Positions 1-8,972 of a stretch of 45,639 bases of DNA are shown one piece after another. The notes below the pieces were generated by a model. The model did not search any database. It was not told the origin of the DNA and was given only the letters and a program-made list of their open reading frames with translations. The translations under genes were made by a program, and so were the position numbers. The DNA comes from Desulfurococcaceae archaeon (GTDB lineage Archaea > Thermoproteota > Thermoprotei_A > Sulfolobales > NBVN01). The first letter of the stretch is position 1, and each line of letters starts with the position of its first letter. Where the stretch lies: contig JAJHQR010000004.1 of NCBI GenBank assembly GCA_020833255.1, forward strand, positions 1 to 45,639. Reading direction: 5' to 3'.

Positions 1-71
1 TCAAAATCACTACTTAAATCATAAGCTGTTAGAGTCCCTACGCTACCAGAACCCAACACCAAAACTCTCAT
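1..71 (-). CDS. NAD(P)-binding Rossmann-fold protein, N-terminal fragment (possibly saccharopine dehydrogenase-like), truncated by window edge
   Basis: Reverse strand from ATG at 71 reads MRVLVLGSGSVGTLTAYDLSSDF..., containing a GxGxxG nucleotide-binding motif. Confidence 0.5.
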   Translation of the reverse strand, partial: MRVLVLGSGSVGTLTAYDLSSDF

Positions 72-174
72 AACTTAACCCTCATGTGAAAATATTTCAG
101 AATTCAATTAATAAATTTTAAGCATACCCGCGACCGGAAGCCCGCATTTCAGGGCAGAAAGCTTGTTTCGGGTT

Positions 175-354
175 TCATACTAGAGTTTGTGAGCTACCGT
201 TTCTCAGCAGATAGTGGTTCATTTGTTTGTTCCCCACCATCTGCTTCTCAACGGTCTCCCCGAGCCCCCTCACCGCAGAGCTCATCACCCTGCGGGCTAT
301 GACGCATATATAAAGCTCTGTGAAGCTCTCGAATAACTCGCTAACAGATACCAC
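175..354 (-). pseudogene. 59-aa open frame, possibly a degraded 3' end of an IS200/IS605 TnpB-like element
   Basis: Minus frame from GTG at 354 reads VVSVSELFESFTELYICVIARRVMSSAVRGLGETVEKQMVGNKQMNHYLLRNGSSQTLV*. Its terminal DNA (165-189) is nearly identical to 7351-7371. Confidence 0.25.
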
Positions 355-449
355 AAGATAGCTAATCGCTTTGGGCAGGTGTGTTCTGGAGCTAGTATTT
401 AAATTTGTTGAGGGAGTATCGGGTTTAGAGACTTAGGTGGTAGTTAGAG

Positions 450-725
450 ATGCTTAAGATTACGCTAGAGGTATTCACTACTCTTAAGGAGAGACTTGGT
501 TGGTCTAAGAAGGAGTTAATTATCGATGCTTCTGAGTCAGCGACCCTGAAGGATGTTTTAGACGCTGTGCCGGAGCTGAAGTCTTTAATAGTGGAGCAGG
601 ATCTCCTCAAGAAAGGCTTCATAATCTTAATCAACGGTAGGCACGCCGAGTTTTTAGGAGGTCTTCACGCGATCGTCAGGGACGGCGATACGGTAGACGT
701 ATTCCCTCAGAGCGGTGGGGGTTAA
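450..725 (+). CDS. MoaD/ThiS/SAMP-type ubiquitin-like sulfur carrier protein
   Basis: 91 aa beta-grasp-like pattern (LKDVLDAVPEL...ILINGRHAEFLGGLHAIVRDGDTVDVFP) ending in a C-terminal Gly-Gly. Confidence 0.85.
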   Translation: MLKITLEVFTTLKERLGWSKKELIIDASESATLKDVLDAVPELKSLIVEQDLLKKGFIILINGRHAEFLGGLHAIVRDGDTVDVFPQSGGG

Positions 726-1663
726 TCAGAACACGCTTGAGTTGACACTAATTGTTTAAGTACTTTATTAACGCACCACTCAGCATAGAAGCTTCTGAGA
801 CCTAGGAAGTACATGAGCCTCCTTACCAGATCCGGCTTGAGGCTAGCTCCGGCAGCTCTCGGGTGACCTCCCCCACCCATCGAGAGCGCTACCTCCCTCA
901 CGTTAAGGGTTCTGGACCTTAAGCTGATAGAGCCTCTGCGACATATTACCGCGATGTCTGCTTCATACCTGGATAGCAAGATGTTCGCAATATACGATGT
1001 GAGATGTTCTTCCTGATCCTTCAGATAGTAAACTACCTTAACACCGCCGCACTCCCTTATCTTCGCTTTCTTCAGAGCTTTATCGTAGATTTTCAGCTCT
1101 TTGGTGATGGCTTTCTCAACCATATCACTTATCTCAGAGTCTATAGTGCCGTCGAAACCGGCTAGCTTCTTAAGAGCTTTCTCCTTCCAGGAAGCCCCCC
1201 CTACGTAACCCACGTATCTTGAGAGGAAATTCCCTCTCCAGTCATTCATCAACCATAAATCAACGGAACATGCCGCCCTAACTAACTCCTCGGAAGCCTC
1301 AACCCCTAAATACTTGTAAACCACTCCAGCACTGCAGGTCGATCTATCGACGTAGAGGCTCACCCCTAGCTCGGCGAGTTCCTTGATCCAAGACTCTTCC
1401 CACACGTGGTGATCAAACCAGAAGACCTCGCCGCCGGAACTCAAGACCCTCTTAACGTTCTCCTTAATTTTATCGAAGGATGTTTTGTTGACGCCTATGT
1501 CCGTTATGTAGACAGCGCTACCGTTAGGTACCCCGGCTAACCTCACGTGGAGATTGTGCGGTTGTGTGAAGTATATCCTGTCTAGGTGTCCGAATTTCTT
1601 CAGAATTAAGGCTCCTGAAGCAACCCCGTCTAGATCCGTATGAGTTATTAGTACTCTCCGCAC
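722..1663 (-). CDS. DHH/DHHA1 family phosphoesterase
   Basis: THTDLDGVASG, WFDHHVWEES and GGGGHPRAAG motifs. Confidence 0.9.
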   Translation of the reverse strand: MRRVLITHTDLDGVASGALILKKFGHLDRIYFTQPHNLHVRLAGVPNGSAVYITDIGVNKTSFDKIKENVKRVLSSGGEVFWFDHHVWEESWIKELAELGVSLYVDRSTCSAGVVYKYLGVEASEELVRAACSVDLWLMNDWRGNFLSRYVGYVGGASWKEKALKKLAGFDGTIDSEISDMVEKAITKELKIYDKALKKAKIRECGGVKVVYYLKDQEEHLTSYIANILLSRYEADIAVICRRGSISLRSRTLNVREVALSMGGGGHPRAAGASLKPDLVRRLMYFLGLRSFYAEWCVNKVLKQLVSTQACSD

Positions 1664-1718
1664 CTCACGTTACCTCAATATATGTCTTCACCGACTATAA
1701 GCATTACCTACCTGCTCC

Positions 1719-2927
1719 TCAGCCGACCGCCTTAGAAGCTATGTACTCGATAGTTCTCTTGATTACTTCCCTCACCTGCTGCGGTAGCTTAGGTTCTTCG
1801 ATGTTTAGGAAGCCTTTCACTATCGCCGCACGCGCCTCCTCCTCGGAGAACCCCTTACTCAATAAGTAGCTGATTAAGTCCTCACTTATCTTTCCTATAG
1901 CCGCCTCATGAGTTAAGACTGCTTCAGGACTTGAGGAACTTATCTCGGGCAGTGACTCTATAATGGCGTTATCGCCTTCTATCAACCCTAAACACTCTAT
2001 ATGACCTCTGGAGGGGCCTGCACGCCCTTCTATCCTTGACCTAGCGTATATGAGTGAGGACCCCCTACCTAAATTCCTTGAGAGTATCTCACCAGCCGAG
2101 TCCTTGCCCTCCAACACTATGGCTGAACCAACGTCGTAGACACTTTTACCATCACCGACAACTATGGAATTTAAGGTTGCTTTAGCGCCTTCACCTAAAT
2201 AGACCTTCGGGTAAGTCTGTAAGGACTCTACGGAAGAGTAAATAACGTAGTAACTCACGTACTCACCCCCCTCCCCAACCTTAACGACTGTGCGAGGTCT
2301 TACAACCATGTCGGGAGCCCAAGCGTGTATCATTGTGTAAGTCAGCTTACTCCCTCTCCCCACGTAATACTCTGAAATACCGACGTGCAGGGAGCCTAAA
2401 GGCTGGTCAGGAACGCCGCAACCAGTAACTAGGTTTAGCTCAGCGCCATCATCTACTACCACTATGTTATGGAGTAACTGAGCGTACTCCTTCCTAGTTA
2501 TGAAGAGGCACGTGTATATGGGGTCCTTGATCTTAATGCCTGGCGGGACGTATATGAAGAATCCTAGCTCGTTACCGTAGAGTTTTGTTGCCGCAGTGTA
2601 CTTGTCTGTATCGGGCTTCACCAACCTCCACGAATACTCTCTAACCCAGTCAAGCTTCTTCAGAGCCTCACTAGTCGGTAGAACCACCGCGCCACGCTCA
2701 GTTAGCTTCTCACGCATAAACTTAGAGAGAACTGACTCGTTGACTTGTAGGTAGTCAGCCTTTCTTAAGAGACCACTACCTAGTCCCAACCTACTTGAGA
2801 TCTTATCAACCTCTCCTTCCTCAAGAACCCCCTCCCCAGCTAACCCGACGTTAAACCTGCTTAAGTCGACGTCAGGACCGTAAGGCGAGGGTTTATTAAG
2901 TGCTTTCAAGAGCGTTTCACGATCCAC
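1719..2927 (-). CDS. sufB: SufB/SufD family Fe-S cluster assembly scaffold protein
   Basis: Beta-helix SufB/D-like sequence (HEAAIGKISEDLISYLLSKGFSEEEARAAIVKGFL), directly downstream of a SufC ATPase. Confidence 0.85.
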   Translation of the reverse strand: MDRETLLKALNKPSPYGPDVDLSRFNVGLAGEGVLEEGEVDKISSRLGLGSGLLRKADYLQVNESVLSKFMREKLTERGAVVLPTSEALKKLDWVREYSWRLVKPDTDKYTAATKLYGNELGFFIYVPPGIKIKDPIYTCLFITRKEYAQLLHNIVVVDDGAELNLVTGCGVPDQPLGSLHVGISEYYVGRGSKLTYTMIHAWAPDMVVRPRTVVKVGEGGEYVSYYVIYSSVESLQTYPKVYLGEGAKATLNSIVVGDGKSVYDVGSAIVLEGKDSAGEILSRNLGRGSSLIYARSRIEGRAGPSRGHIECLGLIEGDNAIIESLPEISSSSPEAVLTHEAAIGKISEDLISYLLSKGFSEEEARAAIVKGFLNIEEPKLPQQVREVIKRTIEYIASKAVG

Positions 2928-2931
2928 GCGA

Positions 2932-3672
2932 TCACCCCATCCTAGCTAGTTGGGTTAAAGCTCCTGAAAACCCGTACCTTTCTATAGAAGGCACTACCTC
3001 ATCGTAAAGCCCTGAATGCACGACGGTCCCCCCGTAAAGCACGTGAACAGAGGTTATGTGATCGCGCAGAAGCCTAAGCATGTGTAGGGAGTGAGTAACT
3101 AACACCATAGAAGTACCCTTACTCAAAGCAACCTTCAGAGCTTCAGACATCCTGTTGAGGGACTCCACGTCCACACCGCTATCGGGTTCGTCAAGCAACG
3201 CAACCTTAGGCTTAGTAAGTAAGGTCAGGAACGTCTCTAACCTCTTCTTCTCACCACCACTCATCTTATCAAACAAATACTTACTGAGAAGATCCCTAAC
3301 CTCTAAGACCTCGGAGAGGACTTCCGCGTAACTACTCTCAACATTAAATCTCCTCATAAGTTCTTCCGCGAACCTCCCCGCCACCAACCCCTTAATGGGG
3401 GGAGGTATCTGATACGCTACCACTACCCCCTTCCTAGCCTTGACGTGTGGGGGTTCCTGAGTTATATCGGAGCCCTCAAAAATAATGCTACCCTTAATCA
3501 CTTCGTAAGGCTTAATACCCATCACCGCGTTGAGGAGGGAAGTCTTGCCGGAACCGTTAGGCCCTAATACCACGTGTAGCTCCCTAGGCTTGACGACCAT
3601 GTTAATGTTTGAAAGTATCTTCCTCTTACCAACAGCTACGTCAACCTCCCTCAACTCAAGCACCCAGACCAC
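2932..3672 (-). CDS. sufC: Fe-S cluster assembly ATPase SufC
   Basis: Walker A GPNGSGKTSLL, SufC-type signature MSGGEKKRLE, Walker B VALLDEPDSGVD. Confidence 0.92.
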   Translation of the reverse strand: MVWVLELREVDVAVGKRKILSNINMVVKPRELHVVLGPNGSGKTSLLNAVMGIKPYEVIKGSIIFEGSDITQEPPHVKARKGVVVAYQIPPPIKGLVAGRFAEELMRRFNVESSYAEVLSEVLEVRDLLSKYLFDKMSGGEKKRLETFLTLLTKPKVALLDEPDSGVDVESLNRMSEALKVALSKGTSMVLVTHSLHMLRLLRDHITSVHVLYGGTVVHSGLYDEVVPSIERYGFSGALTQLARMG

Positions 3673-3786
3673 CCAAAATATAGTAGTCTGTGTTTGTTAA
3701 TAACTCTTTTATACCTTAACACTTTAAGAACCAGCGCTCCTTAAGTAGCGTTTTAACTTTAATAGCATTGGAAGTGTTCTGATGTA

Positions 3787-4848
3787 GTGGGGGGTTCCGT
3801 GCTAGTAGTTTATGACTCTAGGCATAGACTCCACGCAGACCCGCAACTCAGGCATCCTGAAAACCCTTCCAGGACGATCAAAGTTATTGAAGCGTTAATC
3901 AAGTCCGAGGTCTCCAGTCAATTAAGTTTCGTAGGTGTTCGAGAACCTGAGGAAGAGGTTCTACTCCTAGTTCACGACCCTGAGTACGTTGAATACGTTA
4001 AGAAAGAATCGTCCAGAGGTTTTCACTACATAGATCCTGACACCTACGTAAACGAGCACACGTACCTCATCTCAGCCTCATACATGACTACCACGTATTA
4101 CGTGACGCTCGATTCTCTTAGCAGTAGGGAAGCCGCGTTAGTCGTCCCTAGACCGGGGGGACACCACGCCGGCAGGTCGGGCAGGGCTTTAGGAGCTCCA
4201 ACACTAGGCTTCTGCATCTTCAACTACGCGGCCGTAGCTTCCGCCGCTCTTCTGAAGAAAACGGATAAGGTGTTGATAATCGATTTCGACGCTCACCACG
4301 GCAACGGAACACAAGAGATATTCTGGGATGACGGCCGTGTGGTTCACGTAGACATACATCAGGAAGGTATCTACCCAGGGACCGGGGACGTGCTAGATGT
4401 TGGGAGTGGCGCGGGGGAGGGTAAAATGATTAACATACCCGTGTCTGCCGGGGCCGGGGACGAAACCTACATGTGGGTTCTTGAGGAAATCATTAAGAAG
4501 CTGGTAGAGGTTTTCAAGCCGGGCGCGCTAGTGGTCTCGGCAGGTTTTGACGCACACTTAAACGACCCGTTAACGTCGCTAGCGGTGACCAAGATTACCT
4601 ACAGGAACATAGGGGCGTACTTAGGCGAGTTACTAGCGAGAAACGAGGTTATGAGCGTGGTCTCTGTGGTTGAAGGAGGTTACGGGGAGGGTTTAGTGCC
4701 CGGCGTAATTAACTACGTGAACGGGCTCTTAACACGTAGTAAGCACCCGAACGACGTTAAAGCTATCCCGGCAGGTCTCAGGAAGAGGGTTAAGGATTCC
4801 TTGAAGTCTAATCTAAGCAGGTATTGGGGGATAGAGATCCGAACATAA
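3787..4848 (+). CDS. Histone deacetylase superfamily (AcuC/AphA-like) amidohydrolase
   Basis: RPGGHHAG, IDFDAHHGNGTQEIF and VSAGFDAH metal/active-site motifs. Confidence 0.92.
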   Translation: MGGSVLVVYDSRHRLHADPQLRHPENPSRTIKVIEALIKSEVSSQLSFVGVREPEEEVLLLVHDPEYVEYVKKESSRGFHYIDPDTYVNEHTYLISASYMTTTYYVTLDSLSSREAALVVPRPGGHHAGRSGRALGAPTLGFCIFNYAAVASAALLKKTDKVLIIDFDAHHGNGTQEIFWDDGRVVHVDIHQEGIYPGTGDVLDVGSGAGEGKMINIPVSAGAGDETYMWVLEEIIKKLVEVFKPGALVVSAGFDAHLNDPLTSLAVTKITYRNIGAYLGELLARNEVMSVVSVVEGGYGEGLVPGVINYVNGLLTRSKHPNDVKAIPAGLRKRVKDSLKSNLSRYWGIEIRT

Positions 4849-4931
4849 ACACAAACCTAAGTGTTTCTTGAGTTTATTTTTCAATCGTGGTTGTATGTAT
4901 TTGAGGTAGTAGGTGCTGAGGTGTTTAACCG

Positions 4932-5261
4932 TTGCCAAAACCCTTGATCAGGCTTAAGAGGAAGCTGACTACGGAGAACTTATGGGTTTACGTGATTGCC
5001 TCATTAATGATTAAGCCGACTTACGCTTACGACGTGCGGAAACTAATCAACGAATTATTCGGTTTTAACCCTACGACCATCACCCTCTACTCAGTCATAT
5101 ACCGGCTGAAGAAGGACGGCTTAATAAAGGAAGAGTTGGTGTCCGGCGAGAAGATCTACAAGCCTACTGAGGAGGGCGTTAAGGAATTGGAAGAAGCCAT
5201 ATCTTATATGGAGCAAGTGATTAAGCGTCTTAAAGAGATCACGCATCCCGCCCGGAAATAG
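4932..5261 (+). CDS. PadR-family winged-helix transcriptional regulator
   Basis: 109 aa; PadR-type core (YAYDVRKLINELFGFNPTTITLYSVIYRLKKDGLIKEE...YKPTEEGVKELEE). Confidence 0.85.
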   Translation: MPKPLIRLKRKLTTENLWVYVIASLMIKPTYAYDVRKLINELFGFNPTTITLYSVIYRLKKDGLIKEELVSGEKIYKPTEEGVKELEEAISYMEQVIKRLKEITHPARK

Positions 5262-5300
5262 TTAGGATATGGAACTAGTTTTTAAGTCTGGGGAGCGCGA

Positions 5301-5843
5301 ATGCGCTACGCTATAGGGCTAGACTTAGCTGCTAAGCAAGACAGGTGTTCAGGAATTGCGGTAATCGATTCTTGCTACAGGGAGGTCGTGAGGTCGGGTT
5401 GCTTGAGAACAGACAACGAAATAATAAGCTTCGTTTCCGATCTAAAACCCTCTGTTATAGCGATTGACGCGCCATTGACTAACAAGCCTGAGATGAGGGA
5501 AGTGGATAAGTTAATGATAAAGCTTGGCTACAGGGTCTTCCCACCTAGTTTTAAGTGGATGAGGCAACTCTCACTAAGAGGTTACGAGTTAATGACCAGG
5601 CTCAACACCCCGGAATTCACCGTCATCGAGACGCATCCTAGGAGCGTCTTAAAGCATGCCGGAGTAAAGAACTTTAAAGAACTTCTTGATTTGATAGGCG
5701 TTAAATTAGGTGAGTTACGGGTGATGAATAAACACGTTGAAGACGCTTTAATAGCTTCTGCAGTCGCTTACTGTTACGTATTAGGTTGCGTTAGTAAAGT
5801 AAGTTCTTATGACGGAGCCATCTACTTAGTCGAGAAAATGTAG
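5301..5843 (+). CDS. DUF429 family predicted RNase H-like nuclease
   Basis: IGLDLAAKQDRCSGIAVID and AIDAPLT motifs, conserved ETHPRS and late HVEDALIAS motif. Confidence 0.8.
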   Translation: MRYAIGLDLAAKQDRCSGIAVIDSCYREVVRSGCLRTDNEIISFVSDLKPSVIAIDAPLTNKPEMREVDKLMIKLGYRVFPPSFKWMRQLSLRGYELMTRLNTPEFTVIETHPRSVLKHAGVKNFKELLDLIGVKLGELRVMNKHVEDALIASAVAYCYVLGCVSKVSSYDGAIYLVEKM

Positions 5844-5855
5844 CGTAAGAACGCC

Positions 5856-7286
5856 CTAAACCTCAGTCTCTGAAGGTAAGTAGGTTATTAGTATTCCTTG
5901 AAATCTTCTAGCCCACCACTTCAGGTATTCCTGAGTAGATTTCCTTTCCTCAACACTAATCATGAACTTCTTCTTAGCCCACTCAACCTCCTCGTTTCTT
6001 ACGATTCCGTCGCCCTTGCTAGCAGCGAGTCTTAAAAAAGCGTCTAGCTCTGCGAGAGAGAACCACTTACTTAACTCCACGATCCTGTCTATCACGGACT
6101 CTTCCGCGAACTTGATCGCGTATCTCCTAGCGTTATTGAGTATGGCTTTCCTCCTCATTTCCCTGTCAGGGTACCCTAAGACTATGGTCGTATCTATCCT
6201 GCCAGGCCTTAAGAGTGCAGGATCTATTAAGTCTGGGTTATTAGCTGTAAGTATCGTGAAAGGTCTTTCAGGTTTCTGAAGGTGGTAGAGGATGGTTGAG
6301 ATCTCGCTCACGTGTGCTTCATGTATAGTGTACTTCCTGGAAGATATGAACTCAGCATCATCTATCACTAAAGCAACCCTGTTCTTCTGCCTGAATATCT
6401 GCTGAAATATCGCGTTAAGAGCTTTCTCGGTAGCGCCGTACCACATAGACCTGTAGTTCTGGGGTCTTAGCTCTATCACGCTTAAGTTAAGAGCTGACGC
6501 CAGAGCCTCAGCTAACACGGTCTTGCCAACGCCTGGAGGTCCCGTTATGAAAGCTCCCTTAGCTGAGAAGGTAAGGCCTTTGAATATAGGGTTGATTAAG
6601 ACTATCCTGATCTCATCTATCAGCTTATGGGGCAGGTCGCTTAAGCTCCATGAAGGTCTCCTTATAGGTATCCTTATGTCCCTATACTCGTTCCCGTCGC
6701 TCACGATGACCCGGAGCTCGCTGTGCTCAACAGGTCTTAAACTAACAACAGAGATCGGCTGAAGCACTTCGTAGGGAGCGATATCTATTCTCTGCTTCCC
6801 CAGATCCTCCGCAAGTCTCGACCAACAATTACTCACCACACCCGCAACCCTGCTCTTGATTCTCTCATCTTCCTCGTCAGGAGATACTAAAATCACGACA
6901 GGTCTTAAGCCCTCAACCTCCTTACCCTCCGCGAAGGTGATTGAGGCTGAGAGTAGCTCGGCTCTCTTAAAACCTCTCAGAACCAGACCTAGTATCCCGT
7001 AATACTTCTTCCTAGAAACAATCTTGGAGAATATGTTGAGTGAGAGCGGTACTAACGCGAACGAAATATCGCTTTCCTTCACCGTGAACCTCGACCTAAT
7101 CTTCAGGTAGTAAGCGAAGTCAAGGTTCTCAAGGTTCTCTAAGTAGTTGTAGTGTTTGCTAAGCGTTGCGAGGAGCCTGTAAGATATGTAGGAGTCTCTG
7201 TAAGGAACGTAAGATACGAAGAGATTCTTAACGTCTCTGTAGAGATTGCTCCAAAGCACTTTAGCGTCCTTAAGTTTCCTCGACAT
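5856..7286 (-). CDS. AAA-family ATPase with a single AAA module and an uncharacterised ~200-aa N-terminal domain
   Basis: Walker A GPPGVGKT, Walker B-like VALVIDDAEF, sensor/arginine finger LLRPGRIDTTI. Confidence 0.88.
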   Translation of the reverse strand: MSRKLKDAKVLWSNLYRDVKNLFVSYVPYRDSYISYRLLATLSKHYNYLENLENLDFAYYLKIRSRFTVKESDISFALVPLSLNIFSKIVSRKKYYGILGLVLRGFKRAELLSASITFAEGKEVEGLRPVVILVSPDEEDERIKSRVAGVVSNCWSRLAEDLGKQRIDIAPYEVLQPISVVSLRPVEHSELRVIVSDGNEYRDIRIPIRRPSWSLSDLPHKLIDEIRIVLINPIFKGLTFSAKGAFITGPPGVGKTVLAEALASALNLSVIELRPQNYRSMWYGATEKALNAIFQQIFRQKNRVALVIDDAEFISSRKYTIHEAHVSEISTILYHLQKPERPFTILTANNPDLIDPALLRPGRIDTTIVLGYPDREMRRKAILNNARRYAIKFAEESVIDRIVELSKWFSLAELDAFLRLAASKGDGIVRNEEVEWAKKKFMISVEERKSTQEYLKWWARRFQGILITYLPSETEV

Positions 7287-7350
7287 CTCTAACCCAATGT
7301 AGGATATTCAAACAACACATATAAACATTATCTCCGGTAAGGAACACGGG

Positions 7351-7560
7351 GTTTGGGTTTCATAGAGTTTGGTATTGTTTGATACCAAGCTCTCTTCCCT
7401 TGGCTTCACTGCCCTCGGGATCTCTTTTCATCGGGATCCGCTTCATCGGGCTCCGCCCGCTCAGGGTAACCCCTACCCACAGCTCCTCCCTCATCGCTTT
7501 CTCAGGTTCATTGCTGTGGGGAAACCCCACATCCTGGCTCCCCGAAGACGCCTCTCTTAG
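7351..7560 (-). ncRNA. Hairpin-rich intergenic element; candidate solo IS200/IS605 right end / omegaRNA-like structured RNA
   Basis: Stems TGTGGGG(7515-7521)/CCCCACA(7525-7531), GGGTA(7464-7468)/TACCC(7474-7478), CGGGC(7447-7451)/GCCCG(7455-7459), GGATC(7418-7422)/GATCC(7435-7439), TTGGTAT(7369-7375)/ATACCAA(7382-7388). Contains only short overlapping ORFs. Confidence 0.35.
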
Positions 7561-7713
7561 GTCTCTACATTAAACCCGCATCTCGAGGCGTCCCCCAGTA
7601 GAGAAAGCACCAACAACCCCTAATAAACCTTTACGAAACTCTACACAGTTGCAAAAGGCTAACCACGTTCACTTAATTAGTTCCTCCTAAAATAATTTCT
7701 TAGGGGTTGTGGG

Positions 7714-8958
7714 GTGTTAAGGGTAGCGGTAGTGCCTGTTGGTGGTGAGGCCGTTAGGTTAAGACCGCTCACTATAGAGACTTCGAAGAGCATGGTGAGA
7801 TTCCTCAACAAGCCTCTACTAGAGTTAGCGTTACTTCGATTAGCTAGGTCAGGTATTAGGGAGGTCTACTTAGGTGTTAGGGGTTACTACAACTACAAAG
7901 ACTTATTCGATTACTTCAGGGAGGGCTACTGGTTCAGGGAAAGATATGGCTTAAGAGAAGATCTGAGAATTCGCTACATGCCTAGATACGACACTCTCGG
8001 CAACGCTGACGCCGTAAGAATAATCATGGAGTACTACGAGATCAAGGAGCCTGTCGTAGTGATTCAGGGGGACAACCTATTCGATCTAGACGTGCAGGAA
8101 GTCTTTAAGGAACACTTAAGAAAGAATGCTTTCATGACGATAGGGCTTAAGGAAGTTGAGGACGTCAGGGAGTTCGGGGTTGCCGAGGTCTGTGAGGATT
8201 TAAGGATAAGGAGGTTTGTGGAGAAGCCGAGGCCGGAGGAGGCTCCGAGCAGGCTAGCTAACACAGGGATTTACGTGATTAACGCGGAGATAGTGGATTT
8301 CTTTAGGGAGGGTGAGGGTAGGAAGCTCCTTAAGGAGGGTAGGATGGATTTCGGGAATGACGTGATACCTAAGCTGATAGAGTTGGGGTTCCCCGTATAC
8401 GGATACTTAGTGAGTGGTTACTGGTTTGATGTGGGAACTCCTGAGAGATACTTGAAAGCCATGATCTACTTGCTCTACAACATGAGGGTTGAGGATCTGG
8501 AAGCTAAGGAGATATACGGCGGTGTCTTAGGGATGGGTAAATCTAAGATGTCGCTGAATTTACATGAAAGTATACGTAGGAGAATAGTTGAGAAAGACCT
8601 TGTCTTCGTAGGTAAGGCTTTGATAGGTAGGCACGTATCCATAGGCAGTAAATGCTACATAGAGGATTCAACAATAGATAACTACGTGGTTGTGGGGAAC
8701 AGGTGCGAGATAGTTAGGTCGGCAGTCATGGATAGGGTTAGGGTGGGTGATAGGGTTAGGATCGTTGACTCAATCATCGGTAGGCACGCGCTCATAGGCA
8801 GTAACACCACGATAATAAACAGCGTCATAGGGGATAATTCCGTGATAGGGGATAGCGTTAGGTTGGTTAACGTGAGGGTGTGGCCGCACGAGCAGGTATC
8901 GAGCAACGCGTCAATAGAGAACTACGTCGTCAGACCGCATTACACGCAGCAATACTGA
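7714..8958 (+). CDS. Sugar-phosphate nucleotidyltransferase with left-handed beta-helix C-terminus (glucose-1-phosphate/mannose-1-phosphate type)
   Basis: N-terminal VPVGGEAVRLRPLTIETSKSMVRFLNKPLLE, VIQGDNLFD, VEKPRPEEAPS, then hexapeptide repeats. Confidence 0.9.
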   Translation: MLRVAVVPVGGEAVRLRPLTIETSKSMVRFLNKPLLELALLRLARSGIREVYLGVRGYYNYKDLFDYFREGYWFRERYGLREDLRIRYMPRYDTLGNADAVRIIMEYYEIKEPVVVIQGDNLFDLDVQEVFKEHLRKNAFMTIGLKEVEDVREFGVAEVCEDLRIRRFVEKPRPEEAPSRLANTGIYVINAEIVDFFREGEGRKLLKEGRMDFGNDVIPKLIELGFPVYGYLVSGYWFDVGTPERYLKAMIYLLYNMRVEDLEAKEIYGGVLGMGKSKMSLNLHESIRRRIVEKDLVFVGKALIGRHVSIGSKCYIEDSTIDNYVVVGNRCEIVRSAVMDRVRVGDRVRIVDSIIGRHALIGSNTTIINSVIGDNSVIGDSVRLVNVRVWPHEQVSSNASIENYVVRPHYTQQY

Positions 8959-8972
8959 CGGGGGAACCTACC

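Noticed and set aside
203-292. TCAG...TCATCA arrangement resembling a minus-strand C/D box sRNA
   Set aside because: Spacing of about 80 nt with no internal C'/D' boxes; does not fit archaeal C/D geometry.
425-634. Minus-strand 69-aa ORF overlapping the MoaD-like gene
   Set aside because: Antisense shadow of a well-supported ubiquitin-like protein.
7369-7573. Plus-strand 63-64 aa ORFs at 7369 and 7379
   Set aside because: Two overlapping frames with low-complexity Ser/Leu/Pro translations lying over the hairpin array; they do not look like proteins.
8880-8972. N-terminal extension of the glycogen synthase ORF (8880 start)
   Set aside because: Overlaps the upstream nucleotidyltransferase by 79 nt and the translation (MAARAGIEQRVNRELRRQ) is unrelated to GT5 N-termini; TTG at 8973 fits better.
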